From Cenarchaeum symbiosum A (GTDB lineage Archaea > Thermoproteota > Nitrososphaeria > Nitrososphaerales > Nitrosopumilaceae): DNA of 64,000 nucleotides. The stretch covers positions 742,154 through 806,153 of the forward strand of contig DP000238.1 in assembly GCA_000200715.1 (NCBI GenBank), written 5' to 3'. Position 1 is the stretch's first letter; every line of letters starts with the position of its first letter. The notes under the pieces were generated by a model. The model ran no database searches. It was given only the letters and a program-made list of their open reading frames with translations, and had not been told where the DNA came from. The position numbers and the translations under genes are program-made. Shown piece by piece: positions 35,701-50,700 of the stretch.

Positions 35701-38700
35701 CATCACGCCCGCCTTTTATGTGCCGGAGATGGATACAGACGGCGGCGCCCCGGGCGAGCCTGCAGCCATTGCAGTCAGCTCCGACGGCCATGTAGCCGCT
35801 GTTATATCCGGCACGGGTGATGTATACTGGCGCGGGATGTCCATTCCACACAACCTTGCCACGGCGGGCCCCGCCTCGTCTGTGCCCCTCGGGATAGGAT
35901 CTCCCGCGGGCCTTGCATTATCGGCTAGCGGTACGCGCATGTTTGCCGCCGATGTAAACGGCACAATATTCCAGTACAATTTGGATTCCAGAAACGACCT
36001 CTCGACGGCGTCCCCCGATGTAACGCGGCAGGCGGGAGAGAATGTATGCGGGCTATCCTTTTCACCTGACGGGTCCTTGATGTTTGTCGCATCGAACAAC
36101 GGAGACGTAAACCGGTATGCCCTGGGTGCCCCGTTTGACATATCTGCCGCCGGCCCGCCCGTCGTGCAGCGTGTAGGCGTACAGGCTGCCTGCAACATGG
36201 TGTTTGAGGACCACGGCACAAGGATGGTCGCCGTGACTGTGTCGGACTCCGTGCGCGAGTATGCGCTTGACAGGCCGTTTGATCTCGACGGCGGCCTGCC
36301 CGGCCCCGCCTTCTCTGTGCTCCAGGATCAGGTATCTGCCGACGATCTTGCCTACTCTGCAGACGGGCTCACCCTGTACGTGATGGATGGCGGCATCGTA
36401 TCACAGTATCGGGCCGACTCGTACACAGTGGAGATGCCCCGCATGGTCGACGCGAACATCTTTGGATACGATGCGCCGGGCATAACAGAGATTACCATAC
36501 ACGGCGCCCCGGTGAATGCAACGGATGCGCCGATGCATGGAGACGGCGCGGATGCCGCATCCGACGCAGTCACGACCTTGACCGCGGCCGAGCTGAATGG
36601 CACATCCCTTACCGTGACGTTTGAGAGGGGCTTCCTGCCGGACCCCGCAAATGGCACAGAGGCCCGCGTTCTAGACGGCCCGTCGGGACATGGCGGCATA
36701 CTCTTGGGGAACTTTTCGGCAGGCCCCGGCACGCTCACGTACAACCTGAGCGCCACCAACGCCAGCATTGTTGCGGGGTATGCCGACCCCCGGATTCACT
36801 TTGGCGCAGAATACCTGCAGGTGGTAGGATCCGCGCCGTTCCCGGCACAGTTTGTCCTGCCACCTTCCGTTCCCTCTGAATTGCTCGAGACCGGCCTGGC
36901 CTCGCCGCAGGGCCTTGCATTCTCAGATGGCGGCCTGAAGCTCTTTGTGCTCGACGATCAGAACAACACCGTACACCGGTATACGCTGGATGAACCGTAC
37001 GGGATATCGTCTGCTGTTCGCGACGAATCCCTCGATATAACCTCCCTGCAGGGGCAGCCAAAAGACATTGCATTCTCGCCCGACGGGCTTAGCATGTTTA
37101 TCATCGGGCTGGATCCGTTCAGGATCGAGGCATACGCCCTGGGATCCCAGTCGTCCATAGAATCCGGCCTGACCTTTGCCGGCAGGTCCACGGCGACCCT
37201 CCTTGATATTCAGATCTCGGGGATGCAGTTTGCCAACAGCGGCACGCGCGTATACCTGGCTGGGGGGATACTCGGCGTGCAGCAGGTCAACTTGACTGTC
37301 CCGTACGATATAACAGGGGTGGCTCCCGGCAGAGACCGCCACACGTTCAATGAAGATGCCACATCGGCCGCCATCTCGCCCGACGGCAAGTCGATGCTGC
37401 TACTGCCCGACGGGGGCAATGTAGTGAGCAGGTACCACCTGTCCGAGCCTTTCAACGTAATAACTGCCGAGCTGGTGGGATCCCTGCGGACAGACGGGCC
37501 GGGCCCGCCGGCGGACGCGGTCACCTCGGAGGACGGCCGCACAGTCATAACAATAGATGCAGATGGCGGGATCCGCAGGTACGACCTCGGTGTATCGTAT
37601 GATATTGCAGCCAGCCCGCATGTGCCGGATCTTGATCTTCGCGTCTCGTCCGAGGACGGCAGGCCCGTGGCGCTAGAGTTCTCGCCGGATGGCACAAGCA
37701 TGTTCATGCTTGGAGACTCGGGGAATATGATACACGAGTACAGCCTGGGCGCCCCGTATGCCGTACATACAGCGGATCTATCCATGTCGTATCCGGTGAG
37801 TAATGCAGCAGGCGGGCTCTCGGGGCTTGCATTCTCGGATGACGGCAGAAGGTACTATCTGTCTGACCAGAGTGACAGGGACGTGCACCAGTTCAACCTG
37901 TCTGCGCCGTATGACCTGGGGACTGCCGTTCACGCAGGGTTTGCCGGCTTGCAGGGGATATCGCCGACGGAAGTCAACATAGAAAATGGCACCACAATGT
38001 TCGTGCTTGACCGCTTCTCGCCCACTGTTTACGCGTACACCCTTGGGGCCGCACAGAACGTGATTGGCGCGTCGCCCTCGGCCACCCTGGATGTGCCCAC
38101 AAGCCCCACTACGCTTACTGGAATGGCCTTTTCAGAAGACGGGCATAGATTGTTTGTTCTAGACGGCGGCAAATCCGTCGTGCACAGGTTCGGCATGGAC
38201 AGGCCGTTTGACATATCTCGGGCAGAATATGCGGACACTCTGGATATTTCGTCGGCAGGTTCTAGCACCCACGATGTGGCGTTCTCGGATGACGGCCGCC
38301 TGATGTTCTCTGTAGGGATAAACGACGATACGGTGTACACGTTTGCCCTGGCCGCCCCGTATGATATCTCCCCGTCAACTAGAGTACCGGAGGTTGGCAT
38401 AGCAAGCGATGTGCGCGGCATGGCCATAGGCCCCGGCGGATCATCTGTCGCGACGATAAACGGGACAGGGCATGTAAACTGGCGCGCGCTCGACGTGCCG
38501 CATGTATTGGATGCAGGGGGCCCCGTATTGTCGGCATCCACGGGAATAGGGTCGCCAGCTGGCCTTGCATTCTCGACTGCCAACGCGCGCATGTTTGCCG
38601 CCGATGCAAACGGGATGGTATTCCAGTACGGGCTGGCGGGCATAGGCGATCCCACATCTGTCGCCCTACGCGAGACGCTGCAGACTGTAGAATCAGATGT

Positions 38701-41700
38701 GTGCGGCCTCTCCTTTTCATCCGACGGATCAAAGATGTTTGTCGCATCAGACGACGGCGTGAGCCAGTACAATCTGGTTGATCCCTTTGACATATCCAAC
38801 TCGAGTTTTGCCAAGACGTATCCCTTTGACTCCGGGACGGCGCCCTGCGGGATGGCCTTTTCTGATGATGGCACCAGCATGGTATCCACCACGGCGTCAG
38901 GCTCGGTATTGAGATATTCGCTGCAAAATGCGTTTGAGCTGGACAGCATGCGGGCCGTCACGGGGCTCTTTGACGTGCCCAGGGGCGGAGTGCCCGCGGA
39001 TGATGTGGCCTATTCTGCCGACGGCCTCATCATGTACCTGTCCGGCGGGGATACCGTATACCAGCACCGGACCGTCTCGTACGAGGTCATGACAAATGCC
39101 ATGATAGAGGCCGGGGACGGGGAGATCATAGAAGAGATCATCGGCATCGGGCCCGCCTGGAACGGCGGCGACACCGCGGGTTACTCTGAGATGGTGGATC
39201 TTGGCACGCCGGGCAAGATAACAGTGCGCGACGGGCCCACTGTAAGTGATGATACAAAGCGCGACCAGTCGCTTTCACCGACAGACCGGCCACTGTTCTC
39301 CGATGCGGTTATGCCGACTGTTCCGGGCACCGGCGGGCCGCGCCTTCTCTCGGCCGCGCTCGACGGGACGGGCAGGCTCGCTATCCAGTTTGACCGCGGG
39401 ATAGAACAGGGCTCTGTCGATGCGTCAATGTTTGAGATAACAGACGCAGTCTCTGGCGCCTCTAGCGGCCTAAATGGTTCCGCCTCGCAGGTAACTGGCA
39501 GCATGGTGCTGTTCACACTGGGAACAAGCCCCGCGCTTGAATATGCGGATCCCCACATCCGCTTTGGCGGGGATGCGCTGCGCGATACATTGGACAATGC
39601 GTTTCCGCAAAAGTTCGGCCTGCCGCTGCCCATGCACAGGATCTCCGCGCAGGGCCAGCCGCTGCCCTCCGCCCAGGGGATAGCCTTTGCGCCCGGCGGG
39701 CTGCTCATGGCATCAGTCAATGGAACAGATCAGGTGCACATGCACCAGCTGGACATACCGTACGATCCCTCCGCCGTGGTGAATAGCACGTCTACAGGCC
39801 TTGCCGGGGTGGCGGGCATCCAGGCCGCTGGCATATCCATCGCCGGCCCGTGGCTCTTTGTGGCAGATAGTGATGCCGTATACAGGTACAACCTGACCGG
39901 GATACAGCAGGGGCCTGCAGATCTTCTAAATCTCACGGGCCGCGGCATAACGGGTGCGGCTATCTCGCGCGACGGTCTGTGGATGTACGCGGCCAACAGC
40001 TCTGCCGTCAGCGGATACTCGCTTGCACAGCCGTTTAACTTGTCATCCGCGGAACAACAGGGGGATCTTGACGCAGGCGGCAGATCACCGACGGGCGTGG
40101 CAGTATCGGATGATGGCAGCATCATTCTACTCTCGGCGGCACAAGGCATACTGGAATATTCACTGGAACAGCCGTTTAATGCGTCCACGGCTGGCGCACC
40201 CGGCACGTTCGGGCTGCCCGGCAGCTCGGATCCGCGGGATGTTACATTCTCGTCTGGCGGGATTATCATGCTTGTTCCAAACGGCACGGGCGTGGTGCAC
40301 AGGTACGAGCTTGCTCTCCCGTTCAACGTAACTGCGAGCACCCGCGAGGCGGTGCTGGACGTGCCCGCAGGTCCCGCAGATGTGGCCCTTGTTGATGACG
40401 GCGCAGTACTGCTGGTGCCAGTCCCCGGGTCCATCCGCGTGTACGACCTTTCAGCCCCGTACAATCTGGAGGGCGCGGCAGATGCGGGCGTGATTGCAAC
40501 TTCTGCCAACGGCGTGGACCCGTCGGCGGTGGCTGCAGACGGCGGCAGCAGGTTATTCGTACTGGATAGCTCGGGCCCTGTCCACCGGTATACCGTCCCC
40601 GCATCTGGCATTGTCGCAGACGCATCCTACTCGGGCCGGCAGCTGGAAATATCCAATATATCCGCCTCGGGGATGGCCTTTGGCGACGGCGGAAGCAGCT
40701 TGTTCGTGTCGGGCACCGGAAACGACGGGCTCGAGGTGCTGCGGTTTGAGATAGATCCCCCGTACAACGTGGCAGGCGCAGTCAACTTTTCATCCGTACA
40801 GCTCGGAAACTCTATGGGCAACTCTGGAATCTCCATCTCGGATGACGGCCGCAGCATGCTAGTCGCCGGCGGGGACTCTGGCATGATCCACGAGTACTTG
40901 TTACGCCAGCCGTTCAACGTGTTATCCGCCGAGCCCGCGGGCGCGTTTGATACAACAGGCCCCAATGCATCGCCCTCGGGCGTGGCCTATTCTGGCGACG
41001 GCCTCACCATGTTTGTATCTGGGTCGGCGGGGAATTCTATAACACAGTATAGCCTGGCAACCTACCATGTGGACCGGTGTGCACAAGGCCGCCTGGCACT
41101 GGATGGAATATGCCAGATAATACAAGATACGGTGGCGAACGTAAGCGATGCGCCGGTGGTATCGAGCAGGGCAACGGCCCCGCACGGGCTCCACCCGCGC
41201 GACGCACCCGTCGTATTTGACAACAAGTCAAGGGCGGTGTTCGATGGCCTGCCAAGCCGGGACGTACCCGTTATCTCCGATCGCGTGCTGCTGGAGATCC
41301 CCGGCCTGACCCTGCTCAACGCCACGCTGGACCCCGAAGTCAGGATGCTCAATGTGACATTTGACACGGACGCATTCATCAAGGCCTCCAACACATCTAC
41401 TCTGCACATAAGGGACGGCCGGTCCGCACTGGGCGGCATCTTACTGAATGGCAGCAATAGCACCAGCCCCAGCCCTGGCATGTTGAACTTTACCCTGACC
41501 TCCGACGACAGGAGGACGCTCCTCGGGTATGCGGAGCCCCGCCTGCACTTTGGCTCGGAATACCTGCCTGGGCCCGGCGGCAGCACGTTCCCTGAACCGT
41601 TTGTCCTCCCCCCGTCTATTCCCTCGGATACCTTTGATCCGGGTTCAGTCGAGCCGTGGGGGGCCGACTTTTCACCCGACGGCCTCGTGATGTTCTTGGC

Positions 41701-44700
41701 GGCCTCAGAGAGCAACAGGATATACCGGTATGTCCTCGACTCTCCATACGATATAGACTCGGCCGTGCTAAACGAGTCCCGAAATGTGCCCAGCCCCTCC
41801 GGGGTGGCGTTCTCCGAGGATGGCCTGACCATGCTAGTAACGAGCGGCGCGCACCCCGACGGCGTGGTGCTGCAGTATGACCTGGAATCTCCGTTCTTCC
41901 TGAGCGGTCCCGGCCCGAGCAACACGTTTGCGGTCAGCTTTTTCGACCCCACGGGGATAGACTTTGCGCCCGGAGGCATGAGGATGTACGTCACAGATTT
42001 CAACCAAGGCAATGTGCTGCAATACGACCTTGCATCCCCGTACGACATAGCCTCCACGCCCCAGTCCGCGGGTTCCTTGCCACATGGCAGGGGAGCCCAG
42101 GGCATCACCATCTTGTCCGACGGCCGGTTCATGCTGGTCGCCGACGTTGTTAGTAAAAACTTGCACAGGTACTATCTGCCAGAGCCCTTTGATGTGACCT
42201 CGGCTGTCGAAGCGGGCTCACTCGAGACTGTCGGGAGCGGCAACCTGAGGGATGTTACGGCCTCGGATGACGGCCGCATGGTCTTTGCCGTGCGGGTTGA
42301 GTCTGGGATCAAGGGGTATGAACTAGATACCCCGTACGATATAGCAGTCAGCCCGTATGTGCGGGGGCTCGACCTGGATATATCCGCAGAGGACGGCCAG
42401 GCCCTGTCAATAGAATTCTCGTCTGACGGTACAAGCCTGTTCGTCCTGGGCGATGCAGGCAATATGCTGCATGAATATATCCTGGGATCCCCGTATGCCG
42501 CGCACACGGCCGTGCTTGACTCGTCGCACCAGGTGACGGACGCAGGGGGGCGGCTCTCGGGGCTTGCCTTTTCGGATGACGGTTCAAGGTACTATCTGTC
42601 AGAGCAGGGCGGCAGCGCTGTTCACCAGTTTGACATGTCAGCCCCGTTTGATCCCGCGACGTCCGTATACGCAGGGTTTGCCGACCTGTCGGGGCAGGGT
42701 GTATTGCCGACCGAGGTCAACATAGAGGACGGCGGCAGGATGATGTTCGTGCTTGATCGCAGGCCGCAGGCCGTCCTTGCGTACACACTTGAAACCCCGT
42801 ATGACGTGCGCGATATATCGCCCTCGGCAAGCCTTGACGTGGCTGCCTACGCCACGGCGGCTACGGGGATGGCCTTCTCGGATGGCGGACTGAGGCTATT
42901 CGTGCTCGACGGGGGAAACTCCACCGTGCACAGGTTCGAGATGTCATCCCCGTATGAGATATCCGGGGCGGCATATGTAGACACGCTCGATATTTCACCG
43001 GCCGGCGGCAGGACGCACGATGTTATATTCTCGGATGACGGCCGCCTGATGTTCTCAGTGGGGATAGATGATGATGCGGTGTACACGTTTGTACTGTCCG
43101 CTCCGTACGACATCACGCCCTCCCTTTACGTGCCCGGATTTAATGCCGACGGCGGGGCCCCCGGTCAGCCTGACGCCATGGCCGTCAGCTCCGACGGCCA
43201 TGTGGCCGCCGCAGTGGGATCTGACGGCGTATACTGGCACGGGCTGGCCATCCCGCACAACCTGAATACGGCGGGCCCCCTCTCGTCCGTGCCGATAGGC
43301 ATAGGGTCGCCCGCAGGCCTCGCATTCTCGACTAGTGGAGAGCGCATGTTTGCCGCCGATGTAAACGGCACAATATTCCAGTACAACCTGGCGAATAGCA
43401 GCGACTTGTCCACGGCACTCCTAGACAGTACGCGGCAGACAGAAGTGGACGGGGTATGCGGGCTCTCCTTTGCATCCGGCGGGTCGATGATGTTTGTCGC
43501 ATTGAACGACAGCAGTGTGCGCCGGTACTCCCTGGGGACCCCGTTTGACATATCCGCCGCCGGCCCGCCCGTCGTGCAGAGTGCAGACGGGCAGGCGCTT
43601 TGCAACATGGCGTTTGACGACCGCGGCCTCCGCATGGTTGCCGCCAGCTTGGAGGGCGACGTGTACGGGTATGCGCTGGACAGGCCGTTTGATCTCGACG
43701 GCGCCCAGGCCGGGCCGGGGCCCTTTGAGCCAAGGGAACTGGCGTCTGCCAGAGATCTTGCCTATTCTGCCGACGGGCTCATCCTGTACCTGCTGGAAGG
43801 CAACATCATATCCCAGTACCTGGCCGCCTCGTATACGGTGGAGATGCCCCGCATGGTCGATGCGAACATCTTTGGATACGATGCCCCGGGCATAACAGAG
43901 ATTACAATACACGGCGCCCCGGTGAATGCAACGGATGCGCCGATGCATGGAGACGGCGCGGATGCCGCATCCGACGCAGTCACCATGTTGACCGATGCCG
44001 AGCTGGACGACACATTACTTACCGTGACGTTTGAGAGGGGCGCCGTGCCGGAGCCCGTCGACGGGATAGAGGCCCGCGTTATAGACGGCCCGTCGGGCCA
44101 CGGCGGCGTGCTCTTGGGGGACTTTTCGGCGGGCCCCGGAACACTTGTGTACAATCTGAGCGCAACCAATGCCAGCATTGTTGCAGGGTATGCAGACCCC
44201 CGGATTCACTTTGGCGCAGGCTACCTGGAAGTGGGCGGATCCGCGCCGTTCCCGGCACAGTTTGTCCTCCCACCGTCTGTCCCCTCGGAGATCCTCGAGA
44301 CCGGCTTGGCCTCGCCCGTGGGCCTCGCCTTCTCGGAGGGCGGCCTGAAGCTGTTTGTGCTAGACGAGCAGAACAATACTTTACACAGGTATACCCTAGA
44401 CGAGCCGTACGGGATATCATCCGCCATCCGCGACGAATCCCTCAACGTAACCTCCCTGCAGGAGCAGCCCAAGGACATTGCATTCTCGCCCGACGGGCTT
44501 AGCATGTTTATGATCGGGCTGGAGCCGTTCAGGGTCGAGGCATATACCCTGGGATCCCAGTCGTCCATAGAATCCGGCCTGACCTTTGCCAACAGGTCCA
44601 CGGCAACCCTCTTTGATATTCAGATCTCGGGGATACATTTTGCCAACAGCGGCACGCGCATATACCTGTCGGGGGGGATACTCGGCGTGCAGCAGATCCC

Positions 44701-47700
44701 ACTGAGTACCCCGTACGATGTAACAGGGGTGGCACCCGGGGTCGACCGCCACACATTCAACGAGGATGCAACATCGGTGGCATTATCGCCCGACGGCAAG
44801 TCGATGCTGCTCCTGCCCGACGGGGGCAGTGTGGTAAGCAGGTATCATCTGTCCGAGCCGTTCAATGCGATAACTGCCGAGCTGGTGGGATCCCTGAGTA
44901 CAGAAGGGCGCAGCCCGCCGTCAGACATGGTGACCTCGGAGGACGGCCGCATAGTCATGATAATGGACGCAGACGGCGGAATACACAGGTACGACCTCGG
45001 TGTGCCGCACGACATTGCGGCCGGCCCGCATGTATCAGGGTTAGACCTTGACGTGTCTGGAGAAGACGGCAGGCCCGTGGCGCTAGAGTTCTCGCCTGAC
45101 GGGAGAAGCTTGTTCATGCTGGGGGACTCGGGGAATATGCTGCATGAATACAATCTGGATGCGCCGTATGCTGTGAATACTGCGGTTCTAGATACATCAT
45201 ATCCGGTGAGTAATGCGGCGGGCGGGCTCTCGGGGCTTGCCTTTTCTGATGACGGCAGAAGGTACTATCTTTCCGACCAGAGCGACAGGGACGTGCACCA
45301 GTTCAACCTGTCTGCGCCGTATGATATAGGAAGTGCCGTGCACGCAGGGTTTGCCGGCTTGCAGGGGATATCGCCGACGGAAGTCAACATAGAGAACGGC
45401 ACCACAATGTTCGTCCTTGACCGCTTCTCGCCCACTGTTTACGCGTACACCCTTGTGACTGAATCTGACGTGCTCAACGCGTCCTTATCGGCAACCCTGG
45501 ATGTGCCCACAAGCCCCACTACACTGACCGGAATGGCCTTTTCAGAAGACGGGCACAGATTGTTTGTTCTAGACGGGGGCAAATCCGTCGTGCACAAGTT
45601 CGGCATGGATGATCCGTTCAACATATCGAGGGCGGCATATGAGGATTCGCTGGACATTTCGGGCATTGGCACCGGCACCCATGATGTGATATTCTCTGAT
45701 GACGGCCGCCTGATGTTCTCTGTAGGTATAACCGACGATACCGTGTACACGTTTGCCCTTGCCGCCCCGTATGATATCTCCCCGTCGACGAGGGTGCCTG
45801 AGCTAGAGATAGCGGGCGATGTGCGCGGCATGGCTGTCGACCCCGGCGGGTTATCCGTCACGACGATAGACGGGACAGGGGATCTAAACTGGCGCGCGCT
45901 CGACGCGCCGCATGTATTGGATGCAGAGGGCCCCGTATTGTCTGTGCCCACGGGGATAGGGTCGCCCGCAGGCCTTGCATTCTCGACTATGAACGCGCGC
46001 ATGTTTGCCGCCGATGCAAACGGGACCGTATTCCAGTACGGGCTGGCAGGGATTGGCGATCCCACCTCGATCGCCCTCCGCGAGACGCTGCAGACTGTAG
46101 AATCAGATGTATGCGGGCTCTCCTTTTCATCTGACGGATCCCTGATGTTTATCGCATCAGATGACGGCGTGAACAGGTACAGCCTCGATACAGCATTTGA
46201 CATACCCACCGCGAGCCTTGATGAGACGTATCCCTTTGACTCCGGGACGGCGCCCTGCGGGATGGCCTTTTCTGATAATGGCACTAGCATGATATCGACC
46301 ACGGCGTCGGGATCCGTAATCAGCTATTCGCTGCAACCTGCGTTTGATCTAGGAAACATGCGGGCCGTCACGGGGCTCTTTGATGTGCCCCGGGGGGGAC
46401 TACCCGCGGATGATGTGGCCTATTCTGCCGACGGCCTCATCATGTACCTGTCCAGCAGGGATACGGTATACCAGCACCGGACCGTCTCATACGAGGTAAT
46501 GACAAACGCACTGATAGATGTAATGGTGGGATCAGACGGGGACGGGACGGACGCGCGGCTACTGGCAGAGATAGTCGACATTTACCCCTCCTGGGACACT
46601 GGCGACACCGCGGGGTACATGGAGATAGTTGATCTGAACACACCGGGAAAAATAACAGTGCGCGACGGGCCCACTGTAAATGATAATACAATGCGCGGCC
46701 TCTCGATTGACCCATCAGACAGGCCACTATTCTCCGATGATGTAATGCCGGTTGCGCCGGGCATAGGGGCGCCGCGCCTCCTATCGGCCGCGCTAGACGG
46801 CTCGGGCCGGATCACCATCCAGTTTGACCGCGAGATAGAACCGGGCTCCGTCAATGCTAACATGTTTGAGATAGTAGACGCAGTATCTGGCCTCTCGACA
46901 GTCCTCGATGGTGCCGCCCCGCGTGTAACGGGCGGCATGGTGCTGTTTACACTGGGTGGAATGAGCCCCGCGCTCGGATACGAGGATCCCCGCCTCCGCT
47001 TTACCGGCGATGCGCTGCGCGACCTGCTGGACAACGAGTTTCCGCAAAAGTTCGGCCTGCCGCTGCCCATGCACAGGATCTCCGCGCAGGGCCAGATTGG
47101 ACAGTCCGCCGAGGGCATAGCCTTTGCGCCCGGCGGGCTGCTAATGGTTGCAGTCAACGGAACAGACCAGGTGCACACGTACCATCTGGATGTGCCGTAC
47201 GACCCGTCCTCTGTTCTCAATGGCACGTCTGCGGACCTCCCCCTCTCGGGCGGCATCTCGGCAGATGGCGTCTCCATCTCGGATCCGTGGCTCTTTGTGG
47301 CAGGCGGGAATACAACATACCGGTACAACCTGACCGGGATACAGCAGGGCCCGTCTGCGTCCCTGGAGGTGCCGGGCCTGGAGTTCACAGGAGTGGACTT
47401 TTCACTCGACGGCCTGTGGGTGTACACGGCAGCTGGCTCCAATGTCAGCGGTTATTCGCTTGAGCAGCCGTTCAATTTATCGTCAGCAAAACAGCAGGGC
47501 ACATTCGAGATTAACAGCACCGCCACGGATATAGCAGTATCGGATGACGGCGGCACCATTCTGCTGTCGGCGGCACAAGGCATACTGGAATATTCGCTGG
47601 AGCAGCCGTTCAACGCCTCTACGGCGGGCCCGCCCGGCAGGCTTGAATTGCCCGGGAATGCGGATCCGCGGGGCGTGGCATTCTCGTCTGGGGGGACCAT

Positions 47701-50700
47701 CATGCTGGTTGCAAACGGCACGGGCGCTATACACAGGTACGAGCTTGCAGTATCATTCAACGTAACAGCGAGCACGCGCGAGGCCGGCCTTGCCGTGCCC
47801 GCAGAGCCCGCGGATGTGGCCCTTGTTGATGACGGCTCGGTCCTGCTGGTGCCCGTATCCGGGGCCATTCGTGTGTACGACCTTTCCGTCCCGTACAGCC
47901 TGGAGGGCGCGGCGGGCGCGGGCGTGATTGCAACTTCTGCCAACGGCGTGGACCCGTCGGCGGTGGCTGCAGACGCCGGCAACAGGATATTCGTATTGGA
48001 GAGATCTGGCCTTGTCCACAGGTATACCGTCCCCGCATCCGGCATTGTCGCAGACGCATCCTACTCGGGCAGGCAGCTGAACATATCCGAGATATCCGCC
48101 TCGGGGATGGCCTTTGCCGACGGCGGAAACAGCTTGGTCGTGTCGGGCACCGGAAACGACGGGCTCGAGGTGCAGCGGTTTGAGATAGCGCCGCCGTACA
48201 ACGTGGCAGGTGCAAGCTCCTCTTCATCCGTACAGCTCGGAAACGCGACCGGCCACTCGGGGATATCCATATCGGATGACGGTCGGAGCATGCTCGTCGC
48301 CGGCGGTGACACTGGTATGATCCAAGAGTACTTGTTGCGCCAGCCGTTCAATGTATCATCGGCCGAGCCCGCGGGCGCGTTTGATACGGATCCAATTGCA
48401 TCATCCTCGGGTGTTGCATTTTCAGATGACGGCCTCACCATGTATGTATCGGGGTCGGCTGGGCGCTCGATAGCACAGTACGGCGTGGCAACCTACCATG
48501 TGGACCGGTGTGCGGCAGGCCACCTGGCACTGGACGGCCTGTGCCGGGTAATACAGGATACGATGGCGGACATCCGCGATACGCCGGAGGTGTCAAGCAG
48601 CGCATCGGCCGTACGCGGGCTGCACCCGCGCGACGCACCAGTCGTATCCGACAACCAGTCAAAGGCGCCGCACTCCGGCCAGCCCAGAATAGACGCCCCT
48701 GTAATCTCCGATCGCGCGACAGTGGAAGTGCCCGGCCTGACACTCCTCAACGCCACGCTGGACCCCATTAGCAGGATGCTCCATGTGACATTTGACACAG
48801 ACGGATCCCTAATGCCCTCCAACACATCCACGCTGCACATAAGGGACGGCCGGTCGGCTCCGGGCGGCATCTCATTGAATGCCAACAATAGCACCAGCCC
48901 CGGCACGTTGAGCTTTAACCTGAGCACCGGTGAAACCAGGGATGTATTGGAATACGCCGATCCCCGCCTGCACTTTGGCGCGGAATACCTGCCCAAGACC
49001 AGCGGCAACACATTCCCCGAACCGTTCATACTCCCCCCGTCTGTCCCCTCGGACAACTGGTTGGAATCAGGCGACGAGCCGTACGGGGTGCACTTTTCAC
49101 CCAATGGAACAATCATGGTAATAGCTGATGCGAATGCCAACGCGACAAAGAGCTACACCCTGGATGATCCATACGACATAACCTCGGCCAGGAAGATGCA
49201 TACACTGCCAACGGATCCGCAGGAGTCCCCGACGGGGGTGACCCTCTCGCCTGACGGCACGGTCATGTATGTATCTGGGGCAAACCCCGACGAGATCCGC
49301 CGGTATACACTGGCAGTCCCGTTTGTCATAAACTCATCCTCCCCGGACGGGTCGCTTGTGGTAGATGGTACGCGCCCCACCGGGTTGGACCTCGCACCTG
49401 GCGGCATGCGGCTGTACATTACAGGGGTCAGCAGCAACCAGATAAGACAGTACGACCTTGATGTCCCGTACGGCATAACTGCTGCAGACGAGGAGGTTGT
49501 CATGACCGGGTCGAGCATCAGCCCGCAGGGCATTACAGTCTCGCCCGACGGCCGCTTTATGATAATTGCCGCCACCAATGATATGCTGTACAGGTACTAT
49601 TTGACAGAGCCCTTTGATGTTACATCCGCAGTGGCGGCAGGCACGCTGGACAAGCAGCGGGAGCGGGAGCGCGTGCGGGACGTGGCAACATCAGAGGACG
49701 GCCGCATCATCTTTGTTGTAGATGATGTAAACGGTATAGACAGGTACGACCTCGGTGCACCTTATGATATAGCGGCACACCCGTACGTGCCGGGGCTGGA
49801 CCTTGACATATCGGCAGAGGTCGACCTGCCCCTGGCGTTCGAATTCTCGTCCGACGGGACACTGTTGTTTGTTCTGGGAGACTCCAACAAGAGGCTGTAC
49901 AGGTACGATCTTGCAGCCCCGTACGCGGCCCACACAGCGGTGTTCAACGCGTCGTATTCACTGTCGAATACGGTAGGGCGGGTCTCGGGGCTTGCCTTCT
50001 CGGAGATCGGCCTGTTTTACTATCTGTCAGAGCAGGGCGGCATGACGGTGCGGCGGTTCATTGTCGCGTCGGAGCTGTTTGTTCCAAGCCCTGCCATAGG
50101 TGGAGGGTTTTACAACCTGTCTGGGCAGGGGATCCGACCGACGGAGGTCAACGTAGAGAATAATGGCACGGTAATGTTCGTGCTCGACCGCGACTCGGCC
50201 TTCGTCCACGGGTATTCTCTCGGGGCCCAGGATGATGTGAGAAGTGCGTCGCCTTCTTCGATGTTGGATGTGTCGGCCTACGCTACAGCGGCTACCGGCA
50301 TGGCCTTCTCGGGCGACGGGCTGCGTATATTCGTGCTGGACGGCGGAAACTCCACCGTGCACAGGTTTGACATGCTGTACCCGTATGATTTATCCGGCGC
50401 GGCATACGTCGATTCGCTTGACATTGCAATAGCCGGCGGCAACACCCACGATGTGGCGTTTTCGGCAGACGGCCTCCTGATGTTCGCAGTTGGGGCGATT
50501 GATGATACAGTGTACACGTTTGCACTGTCCACGCCGTACGACATCACGCCTTCCCTTTACGCGCCGGGCATAGACGCCGATGGCGGCGCCCCGGGCGAGC
50601 CTGCGGTCATTGCAGTCAGCTCCGGCGGCCATGTGGCCGCCGCGATCTCCGGCACAGGCGATATATACTGGAGGGAGCTGGCAGTGCCCCACAACCTGGA

